Source: DRPN01 sp964599235 | GTDB lineage: Bacteria > Bacteroidota > Bacteroidia > Bacteroidales > VadinHA17 | Assembly: GCA_964599235.1 (NCBI GenBank) | Contig: CAZRDX010000046.1 | Location: 1-64,000, forward strand | Length of the DNA: 64,000 nucleotides | Direction: 5' to 3' | Shown here: positions 1 through 7,043 of the stretch, piece after piece | How the letters are laid out: every line of letters begins with the position of its first letter | Numbering within the stretch: position 1 is the stretch's first letter | Made by a program: the position numbers and the translations under genes | The notes under the pieces: generated by a model | The model's database searches: none | What the model was told of the DNA's origin: nothing | Seen by the model: the letters and a program-made list of their open reading frames with translations, nothing else

Positions 1-32
1 TTCAGACTCCACTCACCCAGTGCGATCACCAT
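1..32 (-). CDS. Possible 5' end of a downstream CDS, cut by the window edge
   Basis: An ATG on the minus strand opens a frame that stays open to the edge and begins MVIALGEWSL. A purine-rich stretch (AAAGGAG) lies about 9 nt upstream and aspartate kinase ends 30 bp before it. Only ten residues are visible, so no family can be named. The adjacent gene in many Bacteroidales is lysA, but these residues do not let me confirm that. Confidence 0.25.
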   Translation of the reverse strand, partial: MVIALGEWSL

Positions 33-61
33 AGGTCGTCACTCCTTTCCTTTCAGCAAAG

Positions 62-1342
62 TTACAACCTTTTCACCACATATTGAAGGGTCAGGCGGGT
101 CCTTTGCTCCAGGAAAACACGCAGGCCCCGGAGCTCCCGGCCGGGCATCTGCTCCTCGTAATGCCGGAAAGTGAGCAGCTCCATCCCGCGGTTGAAGTAA
201 ACCTCATACTCTTTCTGCAGTTCCCTGACCCGCTCCATGAACATTTCCCCGGGGTCGTCGATACAGTAGGTGACGCTGATGGCGGAAATCTGGATCAGGG
301 AGACGGTGAAGCGCCATTCCCTGAAGAGCTCGGCCAGACGCACCAGGTGGCTGTTGAGCACGAAGGAGTAGTCGCGGGGGAAGATGGAAAGGAGCACCTG
401 CCGTTCCTTGCGGATGGATACCGGCAGGCGGCGTTCCATCTCTTCAAAGTCCCAGATCACGGTCTTTTCTTCCCTCGCCGAGAAAAGCCCCCGCACCACA
501 AGGGGGATATGACCGTTGCGCAGGGGCTTGATGGTCTTGGGGTGGAGCACCTTGGCACCGTAGAAGGCCATCTCGGCCGCCTCCTGATAGGAGATGCTTG
601 GCAGGTGGACGGCTTTTTTGTCAACGGCAGGGTCGGCGTTCATCACCCCCGGCACATCTTTCCAGAGCGTCACCCGGCGGGCTCCGAGGAAGCTGCCCAG
701 CAGAGCGGCCGTATAGTCGGAGCCTTCCCGTCCCAGCGTCGTGGGAGTGCCGTCGGCCGCCGCGGCGATATAACCCTGCGTGAGGAAGAGGGTCCCCTCT
801 TTCTCCCGGAACACCTCACGTACCCGTCGCGATGTTGCCTCCATGTCCACCTCCGCCGAGCCGTGCTGTTTGTCGGTCACGATCACCCTGCGGATATCAC
901 GGACCAGGAGCTCCGGACAGCGAAGACGGAGGGCGGCAGCGACGATCGCCGAAGAAAGGAGCTCGCCGAACGAGACGACCGCATCGTGCCAGGCGGCGGC
1001 GTCAGGGCCGGGGCCTTCTTCGAGGGTCTTGCGCAGATCGGCGAAAAGACGGTCAAGTGTGGCGGCGGTCTCCTGACGCTCCCGCGAATGTCCTTGCAGC
1101 AGCTCATGCAACATATCCTGATGGAAAGCGACCATTTGCCCGAACGCCTCCTCACGGGCCTGCACATGCCCCTCTTCCAGGACCATCCGGGCGAGGTGTT
1201 CGAGGGCATTGGTGGTCCGCCCCAGGGCCGACACCACCACCACCAACGTCCGCGGAGCACCGGCCACGCGCCCAGCCATCATCCGTACACCGGCCGCATC
1301 ACGCAGCACGGATCCTCCGAACTTGTACACTTCCCACGTCAT
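62..1342 (-). CDS. lysC: Aspartate kinase (monofunctional aspartokinase)
   Basis: Phosphorylates L-aspartate in the first step of the lysine, methionine, threonine and diaminopimelate pathway in the cytoplasm. The 426-residue protein opens with the amino-acid-kinase signature KFGGS at residues 7-11. It has the substrate-loop segment TLGREGSDYTA around 200-212 and LWKDVPGVMNADP just after. The last 130 residues correspond to the ACT regulatory part; feedback specificity cannot be read. There is no fused homoserine dehydrogenase, so it is not ThrA. It is divergent from coaX. A -7 box lies only 7 nt before the ATG, suggesting a near-leaderless mRNA. It probably supplies meso-DAP to the MurE encoded in the same window. 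Confidence 0.93.
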   Translation of the reverse strand: MTWEVYKFGGSVLRDAAGVRMMAGRVAGAPRTLVVVVSALGRTTNALEHLARMVLEEGHVQAREEAFGQMVAFHQDMLHELLQGHSRERQETAATLDRLFADLRKTLEEGPGPDAAAWHDAVVSFGELLSSAIVAAALRLRCPELLVRDIRRVIVTDKQHGSAEVDMEATSRRVREVFREKEGTLFLTQGYIAAAADGTPTTLGREGSDYTAALLGSFLGARRVTLWKDVPGVMNADPAVDKKAVHLPSISYQEAAEMAFYGAKVLHPKTIKPLRNGHIPLVVRGLFSAREEKTVIWDFEEMERRLPVSIRKERQVLLSIFPRDYSFVLNSHLVRLAELFREWRFTVSLIQISAISVTYCIDDPGEMFMERVRELQKEYEVYFNRGMELLTFRHYEEQMPGRELRGLRVFLEQRTRLTLQYVVKRL

Positions 1343-1349
1343 ATCCGGA

Positions 1350-1381
1350 CAAAATTACGGGATATCCGGCGCGAGATGAAA
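1350..1381 (-). promoter_or_regulatory. Candidate lysC promoter (TTTC-N20-TAATTTTG)
   Basis: On the minus strand TAATTTTG (1350-1357) fits the Bacteroidota -7 consensus TAnnTTTG. TTTC at 1378-1381 sits 20 nt upstream as a 3-of-4 match to the -33 box. The expected start point falls within about 4 nt of the lysC ATG. Confidence 0.5.
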
Positions 1382-1423
1382 TATTCAGACCGATTTGTTA
1401 GTTTTACCTGCAAAAGAACCGGG

Positions 1424-2152
1424 ATGAATCTCGTAGTGGACATCGGCAATACCACAGCCAAGGCCTGGGTTTTCAAATGCAGGGAGATCGTCTCGCGGGC
1501 GACATATCCCGTCGAGGATCCTGCGGCGCTCCTGGCTTTTCTGAGAGAGACGGGAGCCGATCATGCCATCCTGGCGGCTTCGGGAGCGGTAGACGAGGAG
1601 ATAAAGGCTTTTCTGGAAAAGGTTCCCGGCATTTTTCTCGAGGCGGGACCTGCCACGGCACTTCCTTTCCGCAACCTGTACCGTTCCCCCGAGACGCTGG
1701 GATACGACCGGGTAGCGAACGTAGCGGGAGCTCTGGAGCTTTATCCGGGAGAGGATGTCCTGGTCATCGATACCGGCACGGCCGTCACCTATGATTATCT
1801 CACGGCAGCAGGCGTTTATCTGGGCGGCAACATCTCCCCCGGTCTGGCGATGCGTTTCCGGGCGCTGGCCACCTTCACCGCGCGGCTGCCCCGGGTGGAG
1901 GCCGAGGGCGAGACGCCCCTGCTGGGCACCACCACCGAAGAAGCCATCCGCAGCGGCGTGGTACAGGGCCTCACCGACGAGATCGATGCCGCCATCGACC
2001 GCTTCAGAACCCGGACCCCTTCATTACGTGTCGTGCTGACGGGCGGCGATGCCTTTTTTTTTGAGAAAAAGCTAAAAAATAGCATCTTTGTGCACCCGGA
2101 ACTGGGCGCGTACGGGCTGAACCGAATCTTGAAGATGCATGTGGAAAAATAG
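1424..2152 (+). CDS. coaX: Type III pantothenate kinase
   Basis: ATP-dependent phosphorylation of pantothenate, the first step of coenzyme A synthesis. The 242-residue protein begins MNLVVDIGNTTAKAW, the ASKHA-fold phosphate-1 motif DxGNT typical of CoaX. It has DTGTAVTYDYL near residue 112 (phosphate-2 type) and GGNISPGLAMR around 135. The open frame extends far upstream, but that part is antisense to lysC; the ATG at 1424 gives the family length. The end overlaps the next gene by 14 bp, so the two are probably co-transcribed. A weak -7 match, TAGTTTTA, lies at 1399-1406. Confidence 0.93.
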   Translation: MNLVVDIGNTTAKAWVFKCREIVSRATYPVEDPAALLAFLRETGADHAILAASGAVDEEIKAFLEKVPGIFLEAGPATALPFRNLYRSPETLGYDRVANVAGALELYPGEDVLVIDTGTAVTYDYLTAAGVYLGGNISPGLAMRFRALATFTARLPRVEAEGETPLLGTTTEEAIRSGVVQGLTDEIDAAIDRFRTRTPSLRVVLTGGDAFFFEKKLKNSIFVHPELGAYGLNRILKMHVEK

Positions 2153-3470
2153 ACCTTTACGGGTTCTGATGGTGGGCGTCTTGGTGCTGATGGCTGCAGC
2201 TGCATCAGGACAGCGCACCACTTACAATTCCCCTTTCTCCATGAAAGGCATCGGCGACCTGGTCCATCCCGCACTCATCCGGAGCAGTGCGATGGGCGGC
2301 ATTTCCATTGCCATGCGGGACTCCCGTTACATCGACTTCAACAATCCCGCCTCCTTCTCGGCCCGTGACAGCCTGAGTTTCGTCTTTGATTTCGGTCTGA
2401 CGGGCAAGAACACCCGTCTGACAAGTGAACGGGGCTCGAAACACACCAGCGACCTCAACCTGAGCAACCTGGCCTTCAGTTTCCCCGTCTCACGCCATAT
2501 GGGCGTGGCCATGGGATTCGTCCCCTCCGTCTACAACGGCTATGCCCTCAACGAGACGGTCACCCGGGAGGATCCGCTCTACGATCCGCAGGTGGGGGGA
2601 CTATCCTACTACTTCAAAGGCGACGGCGGAGTGACACGTTTCTTCATCGGAACGGCCATAGAGCTGTTCGACCATCTTTCAGTAGGTGTGAATTTTGATT
2701 ACTATTTCGGCAAGATCCACAAAAGCCATGAGCTCTATTTCCCCGATGATCCTACTGCCTTCCACACCAAGCTGGAGCGGAACTATATCGTCAGCGATTT
2801 CAATTTCGACATAGGGTTACAGTACACGGCCCGGTGGGGTGAGGATCAACGGCTGGTGGCAGGGCTCATCGGAAGTACCACCAACAAACGCACGCGTTAT
2901 ACGCTGGAGGCTTTCGACTATTCGGTGGTGCTTTTCCCGAGCGGATCCCGCAAGCTGGACACCATCAACCACTATACCCTGTACAACCAGCGTATCGATC
3001 TTCCGCCGACACTGGGACTGGGGGTTGCCTGGTCCAAAGGCCATCAATGGACGATAGGTGCCGACTATACCTACAGCAACTGGTCGAAGGCACATATCCC
3101 TTTCAGCCGGGATTCGCTCATCCCGGCCCACAGTGTCAGGGCAGGACTGGAGTACAGCCCCAACCCGCGCGACCTGCGGCGCTACTGGAAGATCATCCGG
3201 TACCGTGCCGGCGGACACTATCAAAACTCTTATTATACGGTGAACAACAAAGCCGTGAAAGACTTTGGCATAAGTTTTGGAGCAGGTTTCCCGGTAATGA
3301 ACCGCGGATCCGGAATAGCCTGGATGATGGGACGTACCTCCATCAATATTTCGGTGGAAACCGGATGGCGGGGAAACGTAAAGGATCACTTTGTGAAAGA
3401 ACACTACAACATCTTCAGGTTCGGGATCTCGGTCAACGACCTGTGGTTTGTGAAAAGAAGATATCAGTAA
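2139..3470 (+). CDS. Outer-membrane beta-barrel protein of the coaX-lptC locus
   Basis: A 443-residue secreted protein. The N-terminus MWKNRPLRVLMVGVLVLMAA is a signal peptide cleaved near ASG-QR. The rest alternates short polar and aromatic strands (for example YNSPFSMKGIGDLVHP, FNNPASFSARDSLSF) as in FadL/OmpP1-like Bacteroidota barrels, ending in the aromatic-rich ISVNDLWFVKRRYQ. The AMGGISIAMRD segment resembles the N-terminal hatch of such barrels. A role in uptake or envelope assembly is inferred from fold type and from the neighbouring lptC and ppiD; no substrate can be named. It starts inside the 3' end of coaX. Confidence 0.75.
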   Translation: MWKNRPLRVLMVGVLVLMAAAASGQRTTYNSPFSMKGIGDLVHPALIRSSAMGGISIAMRDSRYIDFNNPASFSARDSLSFVFDFGLTGKNTRLTSERGSKHTSDLNLSNLAFSFPVSRHMGVAMGFVPSVYNGYALNETVTREDPLYDPQVGGLSYYFKGDGGVTRFFIGTAIELFDHLSVGVNFDYYFGKIHKSHELYFPDDPTAFHTKLERNYIVSDFNFDIGLQYTARWGEDQRLVAGLIGSTTNKRTRYTLEAFDYSVVLFPSGSRKLDTINHYTLYNQRIDLPPTLGLGVAWSKGHQWTIGADYTYSNWSKAHIPFSRDSLIPAHSVRAGLEYSPNPRDLRRYWKIIRYRAGGHYQNSYYTVNNKAVKDFGISFGAGFPVMNRGSGIAWMMGRTSINISVETGWRGNVKDHFVKEHYNIFRFGISVNDLWFVKRRYQ

Positions 3471-3485
3471 CCAAAACGAACGATC

Positions 3486-4850
3486 ATGAAACGGTTCACA
3501 ACGATTTTGATCATGGTAATGGCCCTGCTCATGACAGGGGAAATATCAGCACTTTCTCAGGAGCAACAGGATATGACTTCTTGCTTGCGGAACTATTCAC
3601 TTTACCGTGAATACTACAAGCAGAAGAACTACAACGATGCGCTGCCTTACTGGCGTGCGGTCTATTCTCAGGGTTGCACGAAGCTGCTGATGTCGCAGGG
3701 CAACCGGTACAACAAAGTGCCGCGGGTGATCTGCCAGAACGGGGCCACCATGTACAAGAAACTGGTGGTGGATGCCCTCAACAAAGGGGACAAGAAGACC
3801 GCCTATGCCTATCTCGACACGGTGATGCAGATCTATGAACAGCGCATGGCGCTCTATCCCCAGGACAGTGCCCGCGTGATGGGATATATGGGCATCGACC
3901 TGCTGAAGTACAAGAAAGAGTCGCCCGGTGCCCTGAAGAAGGCTTACAATTATCTGGGCAAAGCCATCGACCTGGCCGGCCACAAGGTGAAGGTGCCCAT
4001 CATGGCGGCTTACATGGACCTGACCATCGATCTGTTCAAGGACAACATCATCACCAGCGAGGAGGTGGTGAACAACTATGCCAAACTGTCGCAGATCATC
4101 GAGCGCAAGCTCAATGAGAACCCGGACAACGAGGAGGTACTGAAGCTCAAGGATGCCATCGCAGCCCAGTTCACCAGCAGCGGTGCCGCCACGTGCGAGT
4201 CGCTCATCGCCCTCTTCTCACCCAAATTCGAAGAGAACAAGAACAACCCGGATGCTCTGAAGAAATATGTCTTCTGGCTGAAGAACACGGGTTGCGAGGA
4301 TGCCGAGCTTTACCTTAAGTCGATGATCGCACTCAACAAGATCGAGCCCAAGGCAGCCTTGGCCTATGACATCGCCCGCATCTACAAGAAACGGGGAGAT
4401 TACGACAATGCCATCAAGTATCTCCAGGAGGCTGTCAACCTGGAGGACGACGGTGCCCTGAAGAGCAAGTTCTACCTCGACATCGCCGACATCACCTTCC
4501 GCATCAAGAAGGATCTGCCCAAAGCCAAGTCGTATTGCCTGAAGGCCATGCAGGCCGATCCCACCTCGGGACTGCCGCATCTGCTGCTGGGCAGGATCTA
4601 TGCCAATGCCAAGAACTACGGCGATGACGACCTCGCCCATGCTGCCGTCTTCTGGGCTGCGGTCGACCAGTTCAACATCGCCAAGAAGAAGGATCCTTCG
4701 CTGGCCAATGTGGCCAACGAATACATCGCCACCTACTCCAAACATTTCCCCTCGCAGGAGACGGTGTTCTTCTACACCTACAAAGAAGGGGACACCTATG
4801 AACTGGGCGGATGGATAAACGAAAAAACCAAAGTAAGGATCCGGAAATAG
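3486..4850 (+). CDS. Secreted tetratricopeptide-repeat protein
   Basis: 454 residues: signal peptide (MKRFTTILIMVMALLMTGEISA) followed by helical TPR-type repeats. Examples are IARIYKKRGDYDNAIKYLQEAV and ADITFRIKKDLPKAKSYCLKAMQ near residues 295-360, and LPHLLLGRIYANAKNYG near 365. Probably a periplasmic scaffold. It is 15 bp after the barrel gene and its last 40 bp overlap lptC in another frame, tying it to an envelope operon. The leader contains TAACCAAAA at 3468-3476. Partner proteins are unknown. Confidence 0.8.
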   Translation: MKRFTTILIMVMALLMTGEISALSQEQQDMTSCLRNYSLYREYYKQKNYNDALPYWRAVYSQGCTKLLMSQGNRYNKVPRVICQNGATMYKKLVVDALNKGDKKTAYAYLDTVMQIYEQRMALYPQDSARVMGYMGIDLLKYKKESPGALKKAYNYLGKAIDLAGHKVKVPIMAAYMDLTIDLFKDNIITSEEVVNNYAKLSQIIERKLNENPDNEEVLKLKDAIAAQFTSSGAATCESLIALFSPKFEENKNNPDALKKYVFWLKNTGCEDAELYLKSMIALNKIEPKAALAYDIARIYKKRGDYDNAIKYLQEAVNLEDDGALKSKFYLDIADITFRIKKDLPKAKSYCLKAMQADPTSGLPHLLLGRIYANAKNYGDDDLAHAAVFWAAVDQFNIAKKKDPSLANVANEYIATYSKHFPSQETVFFYTYKEGDTYELGGWINEKTKVRIRK

Positions 4851-5500
4851 CATCAGGGAGCTCCCGTAAGAGGCTCTTCTCAGGCATGGGCTTCCTGCTC
4901 CTGTGGGCGGGAAGCTTCATGCTTTTTTCCTGTCAGAAGAATGACGTGGAGGTGGTACGCAACCTCACGCGGGTGGATACCCTCCCCACCCAGACGGTAG
5001 TGAACCTCACCACCATTTACATGGATACGGGGCGTCTGCAGATGATCATCACGGCCCCCGAGGTGCTCTATTATGCCGACCGCGAGGAACCGGTGATGAT
5101 CTTTCCCAAAGGCATCGACGTGGATTTCTACAACCGGCAGATGGTGGCCGAAACCCACCTGAGCGCCCACTATGCCGTCTATTACCAGAAGAAAGAACTG
5201 TGGGAGGCCCGCGACAGCGTGGTAGCGGAGAACATCGATCATGAGCGCCTCGACGCAGAGATGCTCTACTGGGACGTGGGAAAGAAATGGATCTATACCG
5301 ACAAGTTCATCCGTATCACCACCCCCGACGAGATCATCTACGGTGAAGGGTTCGAGTCGGACCAGTCCTTCACCGACTGGCGTATCAAGAAGGTGAGAGG
5401 AACCGTCTATTTCGAGGAGCCGGTGGAGGAGACCCCGCCGCCGGGCAAGGTTGAATCGCCTCCCTCAAAAGGCAAAATGAAGGAACTGAAAAAGGAATGA
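4811..5500 (+). CDS. lptC: LptC-type lipopolysaccharide export protein
   Basis: LptC is the bitopic inner-membrane component that passes LPS from the LptB2FG transporter to the periplasmic LptA bridge. The 229-residue product has a basic N-tail, one hydrophobic segment (GMGFLLLWAGSFMLFSC) that may also be a lipobox ending at Cys, then the LptC/OstA beta-jellyroll repeats. These are visible as LQMIITAPEVLYYADRE, FYNRQMVAETHLSAHYAVYY and IYTDKFIRITTPDEIIYGEGF. The C-terminus is Pro/Lys rich. It starts 40 bp inside the preceding TPR gene. LptE is encoded at 61829-62377 in this window. Confidence 0.85.
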   Translation: MDKRKNQSKDPEIASGSSRKRLFSGMGFLLLWAGSFMLFSCQKNDVEVVRNLTRVDTLPTQTVVNLTTIYMDTGRLQMIITAPEVLYYADREEPVMIFPKGIDVDFYNRQMVAETHLSAHYAVYYQKKELWEARDSVVAENIDHERLDAEMLYWDVGKKWIYTDKFIRITTPDEIIYGEGFESDQSFTDWRIKKVRGTVYFEEPVEETPPPGKVESPPSKGKMKELKKE

Positions 5501-5501
5501 G

Positions 5502-5693
5502 ATGAAGTTCATGGAGATTCTGTGGCTGGTGATGGGGCTTTCGGCACTGGCAGGAGGCATCCACGCCTTTTTCCACCATGACATGGGGAAAGCGGTCGTT
5601 TTCCTGGTGATGGTGGTGATCGCCTTTTCGGTGATGACCCTCCGCATCCGTTTCAGAAAACAGCAGGAAAAAGAGAAAGAGGACGAAGGATGA
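5502..5693 (+). CDS. Two-helix membrane microprotein between lptC and the CNNM transporter
   Basis: 63 residues with two hydrophobic helices (about 4-22 and 30-47) split by a short HDMGK loop, then a highly charged tail (RIRFRKQQEKEKEDEG). It begins 1 nt after the lptC stop and overlaps the next start by 4 nt (ATGA), which strongly supports translation within the operon. No function is recognised; a small accessory subunit of the neighbouring transporter is possible but only inferred. Confidence 0.7.
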   Translation: MKFMEILWLVMGLSALAGGIHAFFHHDMGKAVVFLVMVVIAFSVMTLRIRFRKQQEKEKEDEG

Positions 5694-6955
5694 CGACAAC
5701 CTACGTGATCATCGTGGTGACGCTTCTGTTCTCGGCTTTTTTCTCGGGGATGGAGATCGCTTTTCTTTCGGCCAACAAGCTGCGTCTGGAGCTGGACAAG
5801 ACACGGGGTTCGCTGGCAGCCAAGGTGGTGGCGATCTTTTCCGACAACCCGGGCCGTTACATTGTTACCATGCTCATCGGCAACAACACGGCCCTGGTGA
5901 TCTACGGCATCTTTATGGCCTCGCTGCTGGAGCCCTTGCTGGGGCGGTACGTCCATGCCGAGAGCTGGATCCTCATCCTGCAGACAGTCATCTCCACGCT
6001 GGTGATCCTCATCCTGGCCGAATTCATCCCCAAGGCGCTCTTCCACAGCCTGCCCAACACCTTTCTCAACCTTTTTGCTCTCCCCGTAGCCTTTTTCTAC
6101 TATCTCTTCTATCCGGTGGCTCAGCTCACCATTCTCCTCTCCAACACTCTGTTGCGCATATTCTTCAAGGTGAAGGATCCGCACAAGCCCATCAACCAGG
6201 TCTTCGGCAAGGCCGATCTGGAACGACTGCTGAATGAGAGCCAGGAACCGGGCCAGGAGGAAGAGGACCACAACATCCGCATCTTCCAGAATGCACTCGA
6301 TTTCTCCAACGTGAAGCTGCGGGAATGCCTTGTCCCCCGTACCGAGCTGGTGGCCCTCGACAAGAGCGCCTCATTCGACGAGATACGCAACACCTTCATC
6401 GAGACCGGTCTCTCCAAACTGCTCATCTACGACGGCAACATCGACAACATCATCGGATATGTGAAGATCAAGGATTTTTTCACCGACCCCAAGAGCCTTG
6501 ACGAAGTGCTGCAGCCCATCCTGATCGTCCCGGAGACTATGCCCGCCAACAAACTGCTGAGCCTTTTTGTCGAGGAGAAGAAGAACATCGCCCTGGTGGT
6601 CGATGAATTCGGCGGCACGGCCGGGATCGTCACCATCGAAGACATCCTGGAAGAGATCTTCGGCGAGATCGAGGACGAACATGACAGCTCCGAACTGATG
6701 GAGAAAGAACTGGGTCCGGGCGAATACCTTTTTTCCGGACGGCTGGAGGTCGACTACCTCAACGAGAAATACGACCTGGGCATCCCCGAACGGGACGACT
6801 ACGAGACCCTGGCCGGGTTCATCCTCTATCACCATGAAAGCCTGCCCAAGCCCAACCAGCGCATTATCATCAGGCCCTTTGAGATCCATGTGATCAAAAC
6901 CTCCGAGACACGCGTGGAGCTGGTACGGCTGAAAAAGATCGAAAAAGAGGAGTAA
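5690..6955 (+). CDS. CNNM/CorC (HlyC) family membrane transporter with CBS pair
   Basis: 421 residues in the usual order: N-terminal DUF21 transmembrane domain (about 1-150, several long hydrophobic helices), tandem CBS domains (about 200-325, with LVPRTELVALDKSASFDEIRN and LVVDEFGGTAGIVTIEDILEEI), and a C-terminal CorC_HlyC domain (about 345-420). The family exports Mg2+ or Co2+ or acts in divalent-cation tolerance; in Bacteroidota a related protein is the gliding protein GldE, but this locus lacks gld genes, so I keep the general name. Overlaps the upstream microprotein by 4 nt. Confidence 0.9.
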   Translation: MTTTYVIIVVTLLFSAFFSGMEIAFLSANKLRLELDKTRGSLAAKVVAIFSDNPGRYIVTMLIGNNTALVIYGIFMASLLEPLLGRYVHAESWILILQTVISTLVILILAEFIPKALFHSLPNTFLNLFALPVAFFYYLFYPVAQLTILLSNTLLRIFFKVKDPHKPINQVFGKADLERLLNESQEPGQEEEDHNIRIFQNALDFSNVKLRECLVPRTELVALDKSASFDEIRNTFIETGLSKLLIYDGNIDNIIGYVKIKDFFTDPKSLDEVLQPILIVPETMPANKLLSLFVEEKKNIALVVDEFGGTAGIVTIEDILEEIFGEIEDEHDSSELMEKELGPGEYLFSGRLEVDYLNEKYDLGIPERDDYETLAGFILYHHESLPKPNQRIIIRPFEIHVIKTSETRVELVRLKKIEKEE

Positions 6956-6991
6956 GTGGGTGCTCTTCCCTTTTTTTATTGGGCAAATTTT

Positions 6992-6999
6992 TATATTTG
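6992..6999 (+). promoter_or_regulatory. Candidate -7 box of the ppiD-like gene (TATATTTG)
   Basis: Exact TAnnTTTG match in the 88-bp gap before the ppiD-like gene. A T-rich stretch at 6970-6978 could serve as the upstream box. The predicted leader is about 40 nt. Confidence 0.45.
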
Positions 7000-7043
7000 C
7001 AGCCTGTAATTTTTCGCTCATTATCTTCTAACGAAACAGATAC

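Noticed and set aside
83..1423. Upstream extension of the coaX frame across lysC
   Set aside because: It is antisense to lysC and lacks domain features; CoaX begins with MNLVVDIGNT at 1424.
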